Part shown: piece by piece, positions 35,142 to 44,776 of the stretch
Layout: each line of letters starts with the position of its first letter
How positions within the stretch are numbered: the first letter of the stretch is position 1
Assembly (NCBI RefSeq): GCF_000017405.1
Contig: NC_009667.1
Coordinates: forward strand, 2,342,001-2,406,000
Direction of reading: 5' to 3'
Length of the DNA stretch: 64,000 bases
DNA from: Brucella anthropi ATCC 49188
Lineage (GTDB): Bacteria; Pseudomonadota; Alphaproteobacteria; Rhizobiales; Rhizobiaceae
The notes under the pieces: model-generated
What the model saw: the letters and a program-made list of their open reading frames with translations, nothing else
The model's database searches: none
What the model was told of the DNA's origin: nothing
Made by a program: the position numbers and the translations under genes

Positions 35142-35365
35142 CTGAATTTCAAGCACCGGGTTCAAATTTGCCCCTAAAAATGCCGATTAAAACGATCAAC
35201 TTAATGAAACAGTCCGATGAAACGGCGATCGCAGACGACACATCCCGGCTTTGACGCCTTGATTTTCTTTGAAGAATTGGAATTTCCGGGCAGCCTATCA
35301 GAATCATGCCCGCCCTTGCCTTGTGCATGTAGGAACATAGATAGCCAAAGGAAAGGGAGACCATA

Positions 35366-35599
35366 ATGAACACCCAAAATCTGCAGGACTATGTAAAGTT
35401 TCTCGAACAACAGGTGAACGACGAAGGCCGCACCATCAATCAGCTGAAGTTTTTTCAGGACGCCCACGACAAGTTCAACATTTCAAATGCCAGCGCTTCC
35501 GACGATATCGCCGCCGATATCGCCAAGCGGGAAGAATTTAAAACGCGCTACGAGAGCTATATCGCCGCTGCAAAGCAGAAGCTCGGCCTCGATTTTTGA
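35366..35599 (+). CDS. Small uncharacterised protein between the desulfurase and sufB genes
   Basis: A 77-residue, Cys-free, highly charged helical protein I do not recognise: NLQDYVKFLEQQVNDEGRTI, then INQLKFFQDAHDKF, and a Lys/Arg/Glu-rich C-terminal helix ending KQKLGLDF. A strong ribosome site (GGGAGACC) lies just before the ATG, and codon use looks normal for the region, so it is probably real. It runs against the surrounding suf genes: divergent from sufB and ending 7 bp from the stop of the cysteine desulfurase gene. The 340-bp gap upstream of sufB contains its promoter. Confidence 0.75.
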   Translation: MNTQNLQDYVKFLEQQVNDEGRTINQLKFFQDAHDKFNISNASASDDIAADIAKREEFKTRYESYIAAAKQKLGLDF

Positions 35600-35606
35600 A
35601 TCACAA

Positions 35607-36767
35607 TCACGCCTTCTTGGCGCGACGCTCGATAATTTTGCGGAACACGTCGAGAAACGCATCGACCTGATCAGGTGTGGCCGTTGGTTCGAGTGACACG
35701 CGGATCGCCCCGAGGCTGTCTCCATGTCCCATGGCCGACAGCACATGGCTGGGACCTACTTTCCCTGACGAGCAGGCCGAGCCTGCCGAAAGCGCAATCC
35801 CGCCGAGATCAAAAGCTATCTGTACGGTTTCCGCCTTTTGCTCCTCAAGGGAAAAGAAGGTCGTGTTCGGCAATCTGCCGACCGATTTGCCATAGATCAC
35901 CGCATCCGGGGCGATCGCCTCCAACCCGGCCTCCAGCCTGTCCCGCATCGCCGGGCACCAGCCCTCGCCGTCCAGTCGTGTCTTAGCAGTATCTGCCGCA
36001 GCACCGAAACCTGCGATCAGCGGCAGAGCTTCCGTTCCCGCTCTATGCCCCTTTTCCTGACCGCCGCCGCGAACAAGCGCGCGCGGCATCATGAGGTCGG
36101 AAATGGCGATAATCGCGCCGACGCCTTTCGGGCCGCCAATCTTGTGCGAGGAAATTATGAGATAATCACCACAATTATCTGAAATATCTAATTTAATGCG
36201 TCCTGCCGCCTGGACTGCGTCGACGACATAAATGCCGCCTGTGGCCTTCACGATAGCGGCAATTTCCGCAATCGGCTGGATGATGCCGGTTTCATTGTTG
36301 GCGGCTTGTATCGATACAAGTGGCAGCCCCCGGCTTTTGTCGTGACCGGCAAGGACTGCTTTCAAGGCATCGATATCTACGATGCCATTTCCATCAACCG
36401 GTAGAACGGTGACGTCCTGCGCTGCAAACTGCCCTCCGGACAACATGCAAGGGTGTTCCGTATCACTCACGTAAAGATGTGACAGACGGACCGGCGAACG
36501 TCCCATCATATAGTTGGGTGTCAGCAGCGTCGACGCGGCTTCCGTTGCTCCCGACGTAAAGAAAACATGGTCTGGTCTGGCATTGACGAGCGCTGCAACG
36601 CTGCGGCGCGCCGCTTCGACGAGCGCACGCGCGGCGCGGCCTTCACGATGCACGGAAGATGGATTGCCGGTAATGCCGAGCGCATTGATAACCGCTTCGC
36701 GTGCTTCATCAAGCAACGGAGCACTGGCATTATAATCCAGATAGAGCCTCTTGCCGCTCCCGTTCAC
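35607..36767 (-). CDS. Cysteine desulfurase, NifS/IscS family
   Basis: A 386-residue group I PLP-dependent cysteine desulfurase, distinct from the sufS product in the same cluster. H208-K209 in ISSHKIGGPKG holds PLP, and C332 in SAGSACSSGKVGPS is the persulfide cysteine on the long group I loop. YLDYNASAPL near 9-18 is typical of the family. In relatives this gene leads the suf operon, where it is variously named iscS or sufS2. Here an opposing small gene lies between it and sufB. An inverted repeat lies 37 bp upstream. Confidence 0.92.
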   Translation of the reverse strand: MNGSGKRLYLDYNASAPLLDEAREAVINALGITGNPSSVHREGRAARALVEAARRSVAALVNARPDHVFFTSGATEAASTLLTPNYMMGRSPVRLSHLYVSDTEHPCMLSGGQFAAQDVTVLPVDGNGIVDIDALKAVLAGHDKSRGLPLVSIQAANNETGIIQPIAEIAAIVKATGGIYVVDAVQAAGRIKLDISDNCGDYLIISSHKIGGPKGVGAIIAISDLMMPRALVRGGGQEKGHRAGTEALPLIAGFGAAADTAKTRLDGEGWCPAMRDRLEAGLEAIAPDAVIYGKSVGRLPNTTFFSLEEQKAETVQIAFDLGGIALSAGSACSSGKVGPSHVLSAMGHGDSLGAIRVSLEPTATPDQVDAFLDVFRKIIERRAKKA

Positions 36768-36803
36768 CGTACCTATCTCCTAAACAAAATTCTGAAAGCG
36801 CAA

Positions 36804-36829
36804 TTTTCTTGAATTTTCAATCAAGAAAA
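36804..36829. promoter_or_regulatory. Inverted repeat upstream of the cysteine desulfurase gene
   Basis: TTTTCTTGA and TCAAGAAAA are perfect 9-bp arms with an 8-bp spacer, 37 bp upstream of the start codon. It may be an operator of an iron or Fe-S sensor, or an mRNA leader stem; no known consensus is matched. Confidence 0.4.
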
Positions 36830-36962
36830 GCCTATTAAGCCCCCATAGGAACTGAAACTCGCTTTCAGTCTGTCGAAATTTCCAACCGGTTCTAGAAGCG
36901 GCGTCCAACGACGTCAAGTTTCGCCGCCCCAGTCCGGTCTTCCCGTTACGAGCGGAGTACAC

Positions 36963-37637
36963 ATGCCAGAAGTCATTTTCAACGGCCCTGCCGGACGCCT
37001 CGAAGGTCGCTATCAGCCTTCCAAAGAAAAAAATGCTCCAATCGCGCTTATCCTTCATCCACATCCGCAGTTCGGCGGAACGATGAACAACAAGATCGTC
37101 TACGACCTCTTCTACATGTTCCAGCAGCGCGGCTTCACCACGTTGCGCTTCAATTTCCGTGGCATTGGCCGCAGTCAGGGCGAATTCGATCATGGTGCGG
37201 GCGAGCTTTCGGACGCTGCAAGCGCACTCGACTGGGTGCAGGCGCTGCATCCGGATTCCAAGACGTGCTGGGTCGCCGGTTACTCGTTCGGTTCATGGAT
37301 CGGCATGCAGCTCCTGATGCGCCGTCCGGAAATCGAAGGCTTCATTTCGGTTGCACCGCAGCCGAATACATATGATTTCGCCTTCCTCGCCCCCTGCCCT
37401 TCGTCGGGTCTCATCATCCATGGCGACCAGGACAAGGTGGCGCCGCCAAAGGATGTGCAGGCTCTGGTCGACAAGCTGAAAACCCAGAAGGGTATCACGA
37501 TCACCCAGACGACGATTCCGGGGGCGAACCACTTCTTCACCGGTCAGGGTGACGAGCTCATCGAGGATTGCGCCGAGTATCTGGATCGCCGCCTTGCAGG
37601 CGAACTGGTCGAAGCACGTCCGAAGCGCTTGCGTTAA
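36963..37637 (+). CDS. Alpha/beta hydrolase (COG2945-like)
   Basis: A 224-residue alpha/beta-fold hydrolase. LILHPHPQFGGTMNNKIVY near 30-48 supplies the oxyanion region, FRGIGRSQGEFDHG near 62-75, the nucleophile elbow GYSFGS near 106-111, IIHGDQDKVAPP the acid turn, and GANHFF the catalytic histidine. This combination is typical of COG2945 esterase/lipase-like proteins, whose substrates are mostly unknown. It is divergent from the cysteine desulfurase and ends at a clear terminator. Confidence 0.9.
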   Translation: MPEVIFNGPAGRLEGRYQPSKEKNAPIALILHPHPQFGGTMNNKIVYDLFYMFQQRGFTTLRFNFRGIGRSQGEFDHGAGELSDAASALDWVQALHPDSKTCWVAGYSFGSWIGMQLLMRRPEIEGFISVAPQPNTYDFAFLAPCPSSGLIIHGDQDKVAPPKDVQALVDKLKTQKGITITQTTIPGANHFFTGQGDELIEDCAEYLDRRLAGELVEARPKRLR

Positions 37638-37683
37638 GCTTACAAGAAATTCAGCTGTCGTTTTCCAGATTTGCAGCGTCTCA

Positions 37684-37704
37684 TCCGGCGGGTCTCCCGC
37701 CGGA
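37684..37704 (+). terminator. Terminator after the COG2945 hydrolase gene
   Basis: A 9-bp stem TCCGGCGGG/CCCGCCGGA with a TCT loop, followed by TTTTTT. Confidence 0.93.
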
Positions 37705-37771
37705 TTTTTTATGCGATGCTACCATCGCGATCCAATGATTCGTTTTCTCAAATCCATCTCATGAGCGTGAC

Positions 37772-38104
37772 ATGCCGGTTTATGCCATTCTTGCTATCGC
37801 CATAGTGTCCGAAGTCATCGGAACGCTTAGCCTCAAGGCATCAGAAGGCTTCACACGGCTTGGGCCGTCCTTGATCGTTGTCGTCGCTTACGGTCTGGCT
37901 TTCTATTTTCTTTCCATGACCTTGAAGAGCATTCCTGTCGGGATTGCCTATGCGGTCTGGTCCGGGATCGGCGTCACGCTCGTGGCCCTGATCGGCTGGC
38001 TGGTGTTCGGCCAGAAGCTCGACCTCGCGGCAGTGCTCGGCATGGGATTGATCATTGCCGGTGTCATTGTGCTCAATCTGTTTTCGAACACGGCACAACA
38101 CTAG
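37772..38104 (+). CDS. Small multidrug resistance (SMR) efflux protein, EmrE/QacE-like
   Basis: A 110-residue inner-membrane protein with four hydrophobic helices. The proton- and drug-binding glutamate is E14 (AIVSEVIGT), followed by [13 protein letters not shown] and the second-half signature [10 protein letters not shown]. Such dimers export quaternary cations in exchange for protons. One palindromic repeat follows its stop codon by a base, then tyrS. No regulator lies beside it. Substrate range is not predictable. Confidence 0.92.
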   Translation: MPVYAILAIAIVSEVIGTLSLKASEGFTRLGPSLIVVVAYGLAFYFLSMTLKSIPVGIAYAVWSGIGVTLVALIGWLVFGQKLDLAAVLGMGLIIAGVIVLNLFSNTAQH

Positions 38105-38202
38105 AGCGCGTTTCGATCTGATTGAATCAGATCTGCGCTCCAACTGTTTTCTGACGCGCATCTTATCCGAAAACCGTTTCACACTTTTCGGGGATGCGCT
38201 CA
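38102..38202. repeat. About 100-bp palindromic intergenic repeat, copy C
   Basis: Nearly identical to copy B at 14053-14156 (TAGAGCGCGTTTCGATCTG at the start and ACCGTTTCACACTTTTCGGG near the end). It occupies most of the leader between the SMR gene and tyrS. Confidence 0.85.
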
Positions 38203-38358
38203 ACGAGCAATGAAGCCAAATTACTGGTTCGCAACCCATCAATTCGGGAGTTTCCTTGTTATTGGCGGTTGATTGGTGCTAAAGGCGGACATATCACAGG
38301 GATGCAAGCAGCCGCTTGTGACCAGTTTCAACTTCGCCTTATCAGTCAGGGAAAAGGA

Positions 38359-39612
38359 ATGTCCGGTTTCAAATCCGATTTTCTTCGCACGCTTTCCGAG
38401 CGTGGCTTCATTCATCAAATATCCGATGAAAGTGGCCTCGACGAATTGTTGGCCAAGGAAACCGTGACGGCCTATATCGGCTTCGATCCTACGGCTCCAA
38501 GCCTTCATGCGGGCGGTCTGATCCAGATCATGATGCTGCACTGGCTCCAGCAGACCGGGCACAAGCCTGTTGCGCTGATGGGCGGCGGCACCGGCATGGT
38601 CGGCGATCCGTCCTTCAAGGACGAAGCCCGCAAGCTGATGACCGAAGATACGATTGCCGAGAACATTGCCGGCATCAAGCGCGTCTTCGCCAACTACCTC
38701 ACCTTTGGTGACAGCGCCACCGATGCCCTGATGGTCAATAATGCCGACTGGCTGCGCAACATCAATTACCTGGAATTCCTGCGCGATGTGGGCCGTCATT
38801 TCTCGGTCAATCGCATGCTTTCGTTCGATTCGGTGAAGACGCGCCTCGATCGCGAGCAGTCGCTGTCATTCCTCGAATTCAACTACATGATCCTTCAGGC
38901 CTACGATTTCGTGGAACTGAGCAAACGCTACGATCTGCGTCTGCAGATGGGCGGTTCAGATCAGTGGGGCAATATCATCAACGGTATCGATCTCGGTCAC
39001 CGTATGGGAACCCCGCAGCTTTATGCCCTCACCTCGCCACTGCTGACGACAGCATCGGGCCAGAAGATGGGCAAATCGCTTGGCGGCGCAATCTGGCTGA
39101 ACGCTGAAATGCTGAGCGCCTATGATTTCTGGCAGTACTGGCGCAACACGGAGGACGCCGATGTCGAGCGCTTCCTGAAGCTCTACACGACGCTTCCGCT
39201 GGACGAAATCGCCAAGCTGGCAGCGCTCGAAGGCGTCGAAATCAACGAAGCGAAGAAAATCCTCGCGACGGAAGTAACGGCCATGCTTCATGGTCGTGAT
39301 GCGGCCGATGAATCCGCAGAAACAGCCCGCAAGACTTTTGAGGATGGCGAACTGTCGGAAAATCTTCCGACAGTCGGCGTTCACAAGGCAACGCTGAACA
39401 GCGGCATCGGGGTTTTGGCGCTGATGGTTCTGGCCGAACTCTGCACGACTAATGGCGAAGCCCGCCGTCACGTTGAAGGTGGCGCCGTACGTATCAATGA
39501 CGAACCAGTCAGCGATCCTCGCATGACCGTAGATGCTGGTGCACTGAACGATCAGGGCGTTATCAAGCTGTCTCTTGGCAAGAAACGCCATGTACTGATC
39601 CGCCCTGCATAA
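38359..39612 (+). CDS. tyrS: Tyrosyl-tRNA synthetase
   Basis: Class Ic aminoacyl-tRNA synthetase of 417 residues. The HIGH-like motif HAGG (50-53) is in [12 protein letters not shown], and the KMSKS-like loop is K236-S240 (KMGKS). A C-terminal S4-like RNA-binding domain runs from about 350, with [20 protein letters not shown]. The ATG at 38359 has AGGGAAAAGGA just upstream and gives the family length; earlier in-frame codons run into the repeat element. It ends at a strong terminator. Confidence 0.97.
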   Translation: MSGFKSDFLRTLSERGFIHQISDESGLDELLAKETVTAYIGFDPTAPSLHAGGLIQIMMLHWLQQTGHKPVALMGGGTGMVGDPSFKDEARKLMTEDTIAENIAGIKRVFANYLTFGDSATDALMVNNADWLRNINYLEFLRDVGRHFSVNRMLSFDSVKTRLDREQSLSFLEFNYMILQAYDFVELSKRYDLRLQMGGSDQWGNIINGIDLGHRMGTPQLYALTSPLLTTASGQKMGKSLGGAIWLNAEMLSAYDFWQYWRNTEDADVERFLKLYTTLPLDEIAKLAALEGVEINEAKKILATEVTAMLHGRDAADESAETARKTFEDGELSENLPTVGVHKATLNSGIGVLALMVLAELCTTNGEARRHVEGGAVRINDEPVSDPRMTVDAGALNDQGVIKLSLGKKRHVLIRPA

Positions 39613-39639
39613 AACGGGCGACAACTGAACCAAGAAAAG

Positions 39640-39664
39640 CCGGGCCTCGCGCCCGGTTTTTTTT
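39640..39664 (+). terminator. Terminator of tyrS
   Basis: CCGGGC/GCCCGG stem with a CTCGC loop followed by eight T. The T-run ends just before the stop of the convergent AsmA-like gene. Confidence 0.92.
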
Positions 39665-39665
39665 A

Positions 39666-42600
39666 TCAAAACTCAAAGATTGAGCGGAATATGCCCGGCG
39701 CGATGACGGAGATCGGATTGACGATCACCTGCGGCTGCTTGGCGCTGCCAGTAAGCTTGTAAGTGATTCCGATCAAGCCGCGATCGCGACCATTTCCGAG
39801 CAGCGCACCAAAGATGGGTAGCTCGCCGAACAGCCGATTGACACCATAGGCGGGCATGAATGTGCCGGTGATCGACATATTGCCCTGCTTGTCATAGAGC
39901 GTTCCCTGGAAGGTCGTGCCGACGGTCGGACCGCGAACGACACCCTTGGACAGGTTCAGATAACCGTTGCCCTTCTCAATCAACGAAAAACCGCGCTCGA
40001 TATCAACGCGCGAAACGTCGATATCCCGTTTTACTGCCTGATTGAGACTTGTGCCGCCGCTCGATGGCGAACTGGAAACGATTTTCGCAAGACGCGGTTC
40101 GTTGATGATCGCAAAATTGCGCGCATCGATCTGACCACGCAACGGACCGTTGCCCTGTGCGGCGAGACCAACCGTGATTTTGCCACCGCGCATTTTGTCG
40201 TAGAAATCGAAGAAACGAAGAACCGCTCCTGCATCATTGGATTGCAGCGAAATGGAGCGCGCATCGCCCTGATCATTGTTCGTTGCCACAAAGGATTCGC
40301 CAGACGACGTTACAGCATTGACCGATACGCCCGATACTTTGCTGCCCGCGCTCTCGTAGGAGACAGCGACATTGCTTAAAGCTTCACCGTTAAAGCCGCT
40401 GACTGCATCGATCTGAGCGCTCACGACCACGCGCGGATTATTGCTTTTACCGCCGCCGCTGCCCTTCTCGCCAAGGTCGGAAACCTGCTTGATCAGGGCC
40501 CGCGCGTCGAACTGCGAACCACGCACATTAACCCGATAGCCGCCCCCGCTTTTGGCCGCTTTGACTGCAAGATTATCGTTTCGGTTCAGGCGTATCTCGC
40601 TGAAATTCGCCGATTGAAAATCGCCTTTCGCAATGGAAAGATCCCCCTTCGCTCCAAAGGCATCGCCAGAGAAGACAAGATTATTGATGTCCATCTTGCT
40701 CTTGTCGTCCGCGCTCTGGACCAGATCGAAGGTTGCCTTCGCCGGTATGCCTGCCCCTTTGCGCCATCCGAGCCATGGCAGATCGATCTGCGTCTTGCCG
40801 AGATCAGCTGAAACATGGCGCTTGCCGCCATCATCCATGCCAAGATCAACAGACATGGGGCCGGAGAAGATGGAATTCAAACCGGGAAAGACTGCGTCAC
40901 GGGTCTTGTCGTCGATATCCAGCTTGACCTTCTGCTCGCGCTTGACCGGTCCCGAGCGATTGACGGGCTCGACCATGCTGATTTTTGCAGGAACACCATC
41001 CAGTTTTGCATCGGCAGTAATAATGGCCGCCGACTGATCTACTTTGATACTGCCTGTCGCATCACTGACGGACGATCCGGCTATCGGCTTCGAAATGTCG
41101 AGACCGGTGAAGCCAATGTCAGCGTTCCAGCGAAGCGTGCCGGGCGGCGGATCCTTGGAAACGGCAAAGTTCACCTTGACGCGCGACTTCACATCACCGG
41201 TCACGTCGCCGGGCAGAAACGGCACATTCTTCAAAACGTCGATAGGCTTGTTTCCGGCAATTTCAGCGATTGCCGATGCCTCACCGGAAACACCGAGATC
41301 CAGTTCCGCGATAACCGGCCGTTGTGGCCCCCATGGAATGATGAGCGTGCCGTCAGACACATCAACTTTACGGTTGTTTGGCGTGTAGGCCACGCCTTTC
41401 AAAAGCTTGATGGTCGTATAGGCGCCACGAACCGATATCTCACCATCGGCATCGCGCACGGGCGGCAGTTCTCCAACGACATCAAAACGTGTATCGAAAA
41501 CCTTGAAATCAGCTTTGATTTCATCGCCCGTCAGCGGTGGAGGAAGGCCGGGCCCGTTAAAACGACCACCTGCCAGCGAAATATCGATGCGGCTGTCTTT
41601 GAGAGTTCCGCCAAAGAGGTTTTTAAGCACCCATTCGCGTGCACCATCCGCAACATCGATGGGCCATAGGTGCTTGGCGTCTGCAACCGGCATTTGAGGA
41701 ATGCGCAGCAGGAAGATCATCTCCGGCGAACCGGCACCGAAGCCCATGCTTCCCTGGCCAAAGAGTTGCCCGGTTTCCGTCTGTACGTCGAGATTGGCAA
41801 ACTGGATGCGTTGCTGGTCGGCCATATAGCGCCCAGCTATCCGTGTTGCGAAGGATAGCGGCGGATCGGTCGATTCCGATGGCATACTCGTCGCCGAAGT
41901 GGTCAGAACCTCGAAGCGATATGTCGGACCGCCCGTATTGTTTTCAGCTTCCGGTTCCGGACCAAATGCCCCATTGAACTGTGCCTGCATCCCGCCAAGC
42001 TGCAGCCGGGACGACTTGATCTCGATCTTGCGGCTTCCTACCGTATGTTCAAGATTAAGGCGAATACCACCACGCACGTCTTCAACCTTGCCGAGCTGCA
42101 TATCTATGCCGTCGACAGCGAGTTCTGTTGCAAGACGTTCCGGCCGATCGCCATCGGCAGCCGATCCTGTCAAGGACAAGCGTGCCGATGCTTCCAGTTC
42201 GAAATGGGCCGGATTGACACGATTGCCATTTATGACGGGAGAAACTTCTGGCGGGGAACCCAATGCAACGGGAATATCGCGGACATTCAGCTCGAAGCCG
42301 GCCAGACTGTTGTCACCTGCATGCCGGTCGATCTTGCCATCCAGTGCAATTTTCTTGCCTTTCCAGATGACGCTGCCGGCGATGTCGATCTTCCCACCAT
42401 TTTCGATGAGACGGGCCTGCTCGATATCCAGAACCTGCTGTTCATCGCCAACCTTGAATGCAACGGTGCTGTTGAAAATGCCTATGACATGCGTGTCTTG
42501 CGCACGCAAAAGCTCCAGACTGCGGCGCATGGCGGCGAAAAGCTCACCCGAAACCGCATCGAAATCGACAATGCCATGTTCGTCGTAAGGCAAGGACTTC

Positions 42601-43109
42601 CAGAATCCCGGACCTTTCGTTTCTGGCATTTCAAAGGAAACGCCATCCACCTCGAGCTGAGCAACACGTACCTTGCCGGTCAAAAGCGGCAACGGCGCCA
42701 GCCCCAGGCGCACAGATTTGATTCCGCTGATTTCGACGCCCTGCTTCGGATCAGCGATCGATACGTCACGGGCTTCGAGCGCAACGTGACTATCCTGATC
42801 CAGCGATAGCGCCGCACTCCCGATGGAGGCGGACGCACCTTCACCGAGAATATGCATCAGGCTTTTCTGTGCTTCGTCACGCAGAAGATTGCTATCGACA
42901 CCGCTGCGAAGGATGACAAAACCGGCACCGACTATGAGAACCAGAAGGATACAGATCGACAAAATCGCATGGGAACAGCGCGATAAAAAAGAACGGCTCG
43001 GACGGGCCGGGCCGGGCAAAAAGCCACCCTCGCCGTCAGCGGCGAGACGCTCGATTCTTTTCATGTCCCGCTTGCTGAAGCGGATCTTCTGCGGTTTCTC
43101 TGTCAACAA
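39666..43109 (-). CDS. AsmA/YhdP-like large envelope protein (DUF3971)
   Basis: A 1147-residue inner-membrane-anchored periplasmic protein. An N-terminal cytoplasmic basic tail (about 1-45) precedes a single transmembrane helix (about 47-70, ILSICILLVLIVGAGFVIL). Long repetitive beta-strand modules with regular LDID/IDG/VSG patterns fill the middle, and an AsmA-like C-terminal region includes GPTVGTTFQGTLYDKQGNMS and NRLFGELPIFGALLGNGRDRG. Members of this family (YhdP, TamB, AsmA) are proposed bridge-like proteins carrying lipids between the membranes; this is family knowledge, not visible here. It has a relaxed, glycine/serine-rich stretch near 900-915. It is single-gene. Confidence 0.86.
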   Translation of the reverse strand: MLTEKPQKIRFSKRDMKRIERLAADGEGGFLPGPARPSRSFLSRCSHAILSICILLVLIVGAGFVILRSGVDSNLLRDEAQKSLMHILGEGASASIGSAALSLDQDSHVALEARDVSIADPKQGVEISGIKSVRLGLAPLPLLTGKVRVAQLEVDGVSFEMPETKGPGFWKSLPYDEHGIVDFDAVSGELFAAMRRSLELLRAQDTHVIGIFNSTVAFKVGDEQQVLDIEQARLIENGGKIDIAGSVIWKGKKIALDGKIDRHAGDNSLAGFELNVRDIPVALGSPPEVSPVINGNRVNPAHFELEASARLSLTGSAADGDRPERLATELAVDGIDMQLGKVEDVRGGIRLNLEHTVGSRKIEIKSSRLQLGGMQAQFNGAFGPEPEAENNTGGPTYRFEVLTTSATSMPSESTDPPLSFATRIAGRYMADQQRIQFANLDVQTETGQLFGQGSMGFGAGSPEMIFLLRIPQMPVADAKHLWPIDVADGAREWVLKNLFGGTLKDSRIDISLAGGRFNGPGLPPPLTGDEIKADFKVFDTRFDVVGELPPVRDADGEISVRGAYTTIKLLKGVAYTPNNRKVDVSDGTLIIPWGPQRPVIAELDLGVSGEASAIAEIAGNKPIDVLKNVPFLPGDVTGDVKSRVKVNFAVSKDPPPGTLRWNADIGFTGLDISKPIAGSSVSDATGSIKVDQSAAIITADAKLDGVPAKISMVEPVNRSGPVKREQKVKLDIDDKTRDAVFPGLNSIFSGPMSVDLGMDDGGKRHVSADLGKTQIDLPWLGWRKGAGIPAKATFDLVQSADDKSKMDINNLVFSGDAFGAKGDLSIAKGDFQSANFSEIRLNRNDNLAVKAAKSGGGYRVNVRGSQFDARALIKQVSDLGEKGSGGGKSNNPRVVVSAQIDAVSGFNGEALSNVAVSYESAGSKVSGVSVNAVTSSGESFVATNNDQGDARSISLQSNDAGAVLRFFDFYDKMRGGKITVGLAAQGNGPLRGQIDARNFAIINEPRLAKIVSSSPSSGGTSLNQAVKRDIDVSRVDIERGFSLIEKGNGYLNLSKGVVRGPTVGTTFQGTLYDKQGNMSITGTFMPAYGVNRLFGELPIFGALLGNGRDRGLIGITYKLTGSAKQPQVIVNPISVIAPGIFRSIFEF

Positions 43110-43351
43110 CCCAGCCAGAAAAAGAGTGCCATTCCATACGATCCTTCAGAGTTTACTTCATTAAGTGATCGTAATTATCTGTTTTATAATTGCTTCCTGT
43201 CCGCATCGCATACATGCATAGGCAGCCTTGCGCCTTTCAACCGACATCGCGGTGACGCCAGCATCAATGGTTGCACAAGCCCTGCCTGAATGCGATAGCT
43301 CAGACTGTAACAGGTGGTTTCCATCCTAATCCATAAAAGAAAGGCGCAGAT

Positions 43352-43816
43352 ATGGCTCATCCCCAAGTTGGCGATCCGGCACCCGATTTCACTCTGCCTT
43401 CGGATAATGGCGAAATCTCCCTGTCGTCTCTCAAAGGCAAGCCGGTTGTCATCTACTTCTATCCGAAAGACGACACGTCCGGCTGCACCAAGGAAGCGAT
43501 TGCTTTCTCGCTGTTGAAGCCGGAGTTCGACAAGATCGGCGTTCGCGTCATCGGTCTTTCTCCCGATAGCGCGACGAAACATGCAAAATTTCGCAAGAAG
43601 CACGATCTGACCGTCGACCTTGCTGCCGATGAAGATCGTGTAGCGCTCGAAGCCTATGGCGTGTGGGTTGAAAAAAGCATGTATGGCCGCAAATATATGG
43701 GCGTGGAACGCACGACATTCCTGATCGATGCAGAAGGACGCATCGCTCAAGTCTGGAACAAGGTCAAAGTCGACGGCCATGCCGAGGCGGTTCTGGACGC
43801 CGCACGCGCGCTTTGA
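43352..43816 (+). CDS. bcp: Peroxiredoxin of the Bcp/PrxQ family
   Basis: A 154-residue thiol peroxidase. The peroxidatic cysteine C45 lies in YPKDDTSGCTKEA. The resolving cysteine that often follows five residues later (position 50) is isoleucine here, and the protein has no other cysteine, so it must work as a one-Cys enzyme with an external thiol. Other PrxQ marks are GDPAPDFTLP, VIGLSPDSATKHAKF and ERTTFLIDAEGRI. It is followed after 3 bp by a DUF455 gene and is probably co-transcribed with it. Confidence 0.93.
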   Translation: MAHPQVGDPAPDFTLPSDNGEISLSSLKGKPVVIYFYPKDDTSGCTKEAIAFSLLKPEFDKIGVRVIGLSPDSATKHAKFRKKHDLTVDLAADEDRVALEAYGVWVEKSMYGRKYMGVERTTFLIDAEGRIAQVWNKVKVDGHAEAVLDAARAL

Positions 43817-43819
43817 GCG

Positions 43820-44647
43820 ATGACAAGCAAGCCATCATACGAACAGACACTGCGCGGTAATGCCATCCGCGCCATATCCGCCGGCGATCTCGACGAAAAG
43901 GTCAGGCTGACGCGAGAGACCGCTGCTCGCTGGTTCGGTCGCACGCTGTCGGTTCGCAGCCCCCTCGATCCGCCTTTGCCTGAGCGTCCCGGACGCCCTG
44001 AAAAGCCGGAACTCGTGCCTCCCCGCATGTTGAAAAAGCGGTCGCTCAACACGGAACACGGGCGCATTGCGCTGATGCACGCGCTCGCCCATATCGAACT
44101 GAACGCCATAGATCTTGCGCTCGACATCGTTGCCCGTTTTGCGGCCAAACCAATACCGCGCAGTTTCTTCGATGGCTGGATGAAAGTCGCCGACGACGAA
44201 GCGCGGCATTTCACGCTGCTGCGTGATCGTCTCAAGTCGCTTGGCGCAGACTATGGCGACATGCCTGCCCACGATGGGCTTTGGCAGTCTGCTCACCAGA
44301 CCCGCAACGATCTGGAGGCCCGTCTCGCTGTCGTGCCGCTCATACTCGAGGCACGCGGGCTCGATGTCACGCCATCTCTGCTTGAGAAGATGATCGAAAC
44401 CGGCGACCATGAGACTGCAGCAATTCTTGACGTCATCTACAATGACGAGAAAACCCATGTCGCTGTTGGCGCTAAATGGTTTCGTTTCTTCTGCGCCCGA
44501 AACAAAATCGATCCGGCAGCGCGATTTCGCGAACTGGTTCGCGCCAATTTCCGTGGCGAACTCAAACCACCGTTCAATGAACTGGCACGTGCCGAAGCTG
44601 GGCTGACGCCGTCTTTCTACCGCTCTTTATCACCAGTATCCATCTAG
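43820..44647 (+). CDS. DUF455 family ferritin-like protein
   Basis: A 275-residue protein of the DUF455 family. The opening LRGNAIRAISAGDLDEKVRLT and the central helices contain repeated metal-ligand-like residues: ALMHALAHIELNAIDLALDI near 88-107, DDEARHFTLL near 130-139, and HETAAILDVIYNDEKTHV near 195-212. The E-x6-Y/ExxH pattern suggests a diiron four-helix bundle similar to ferritin-like or MiaE-type enzymes. Function is unknown. It starts 3 bp after bcp. Confidence 0.87.
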   Translation: MTSKPSYEQTLRGNAIRAISAGDLDEKVRLTRETAARWFGRTLSVRSPLDPPLPERPGRPEKPELVPPRMLKKRSLNTEHGRIALMHALAHIELNAIDLALDIVARFAAKPIPRSFFDGWMKVADDEARHFTLLRDRLKSLGADYGDMPAHDGLWQSAHQTRNDLEARLAVVPLILEARGLDVTPSLLEKMIETGDHETAAILDVIYNDEKTHVAVGAKWFRFFCARNKIDPAARFRELVRANFRGELKPPFNELARAEAGLTPSFYRSLSPVSI

Positions 44648-44776
44648 TCGTTTCCTTAAACTCTTCAGTAAAAACAAAACTGCTCGCATGGCCCGCGCAA
44701 GCCTCGAATGTAAAGGTCTGTTAACCCTAATAAGTTGTAATCAAACAAGGGAATCGAGAAGGGGCATGCGGCTGGC

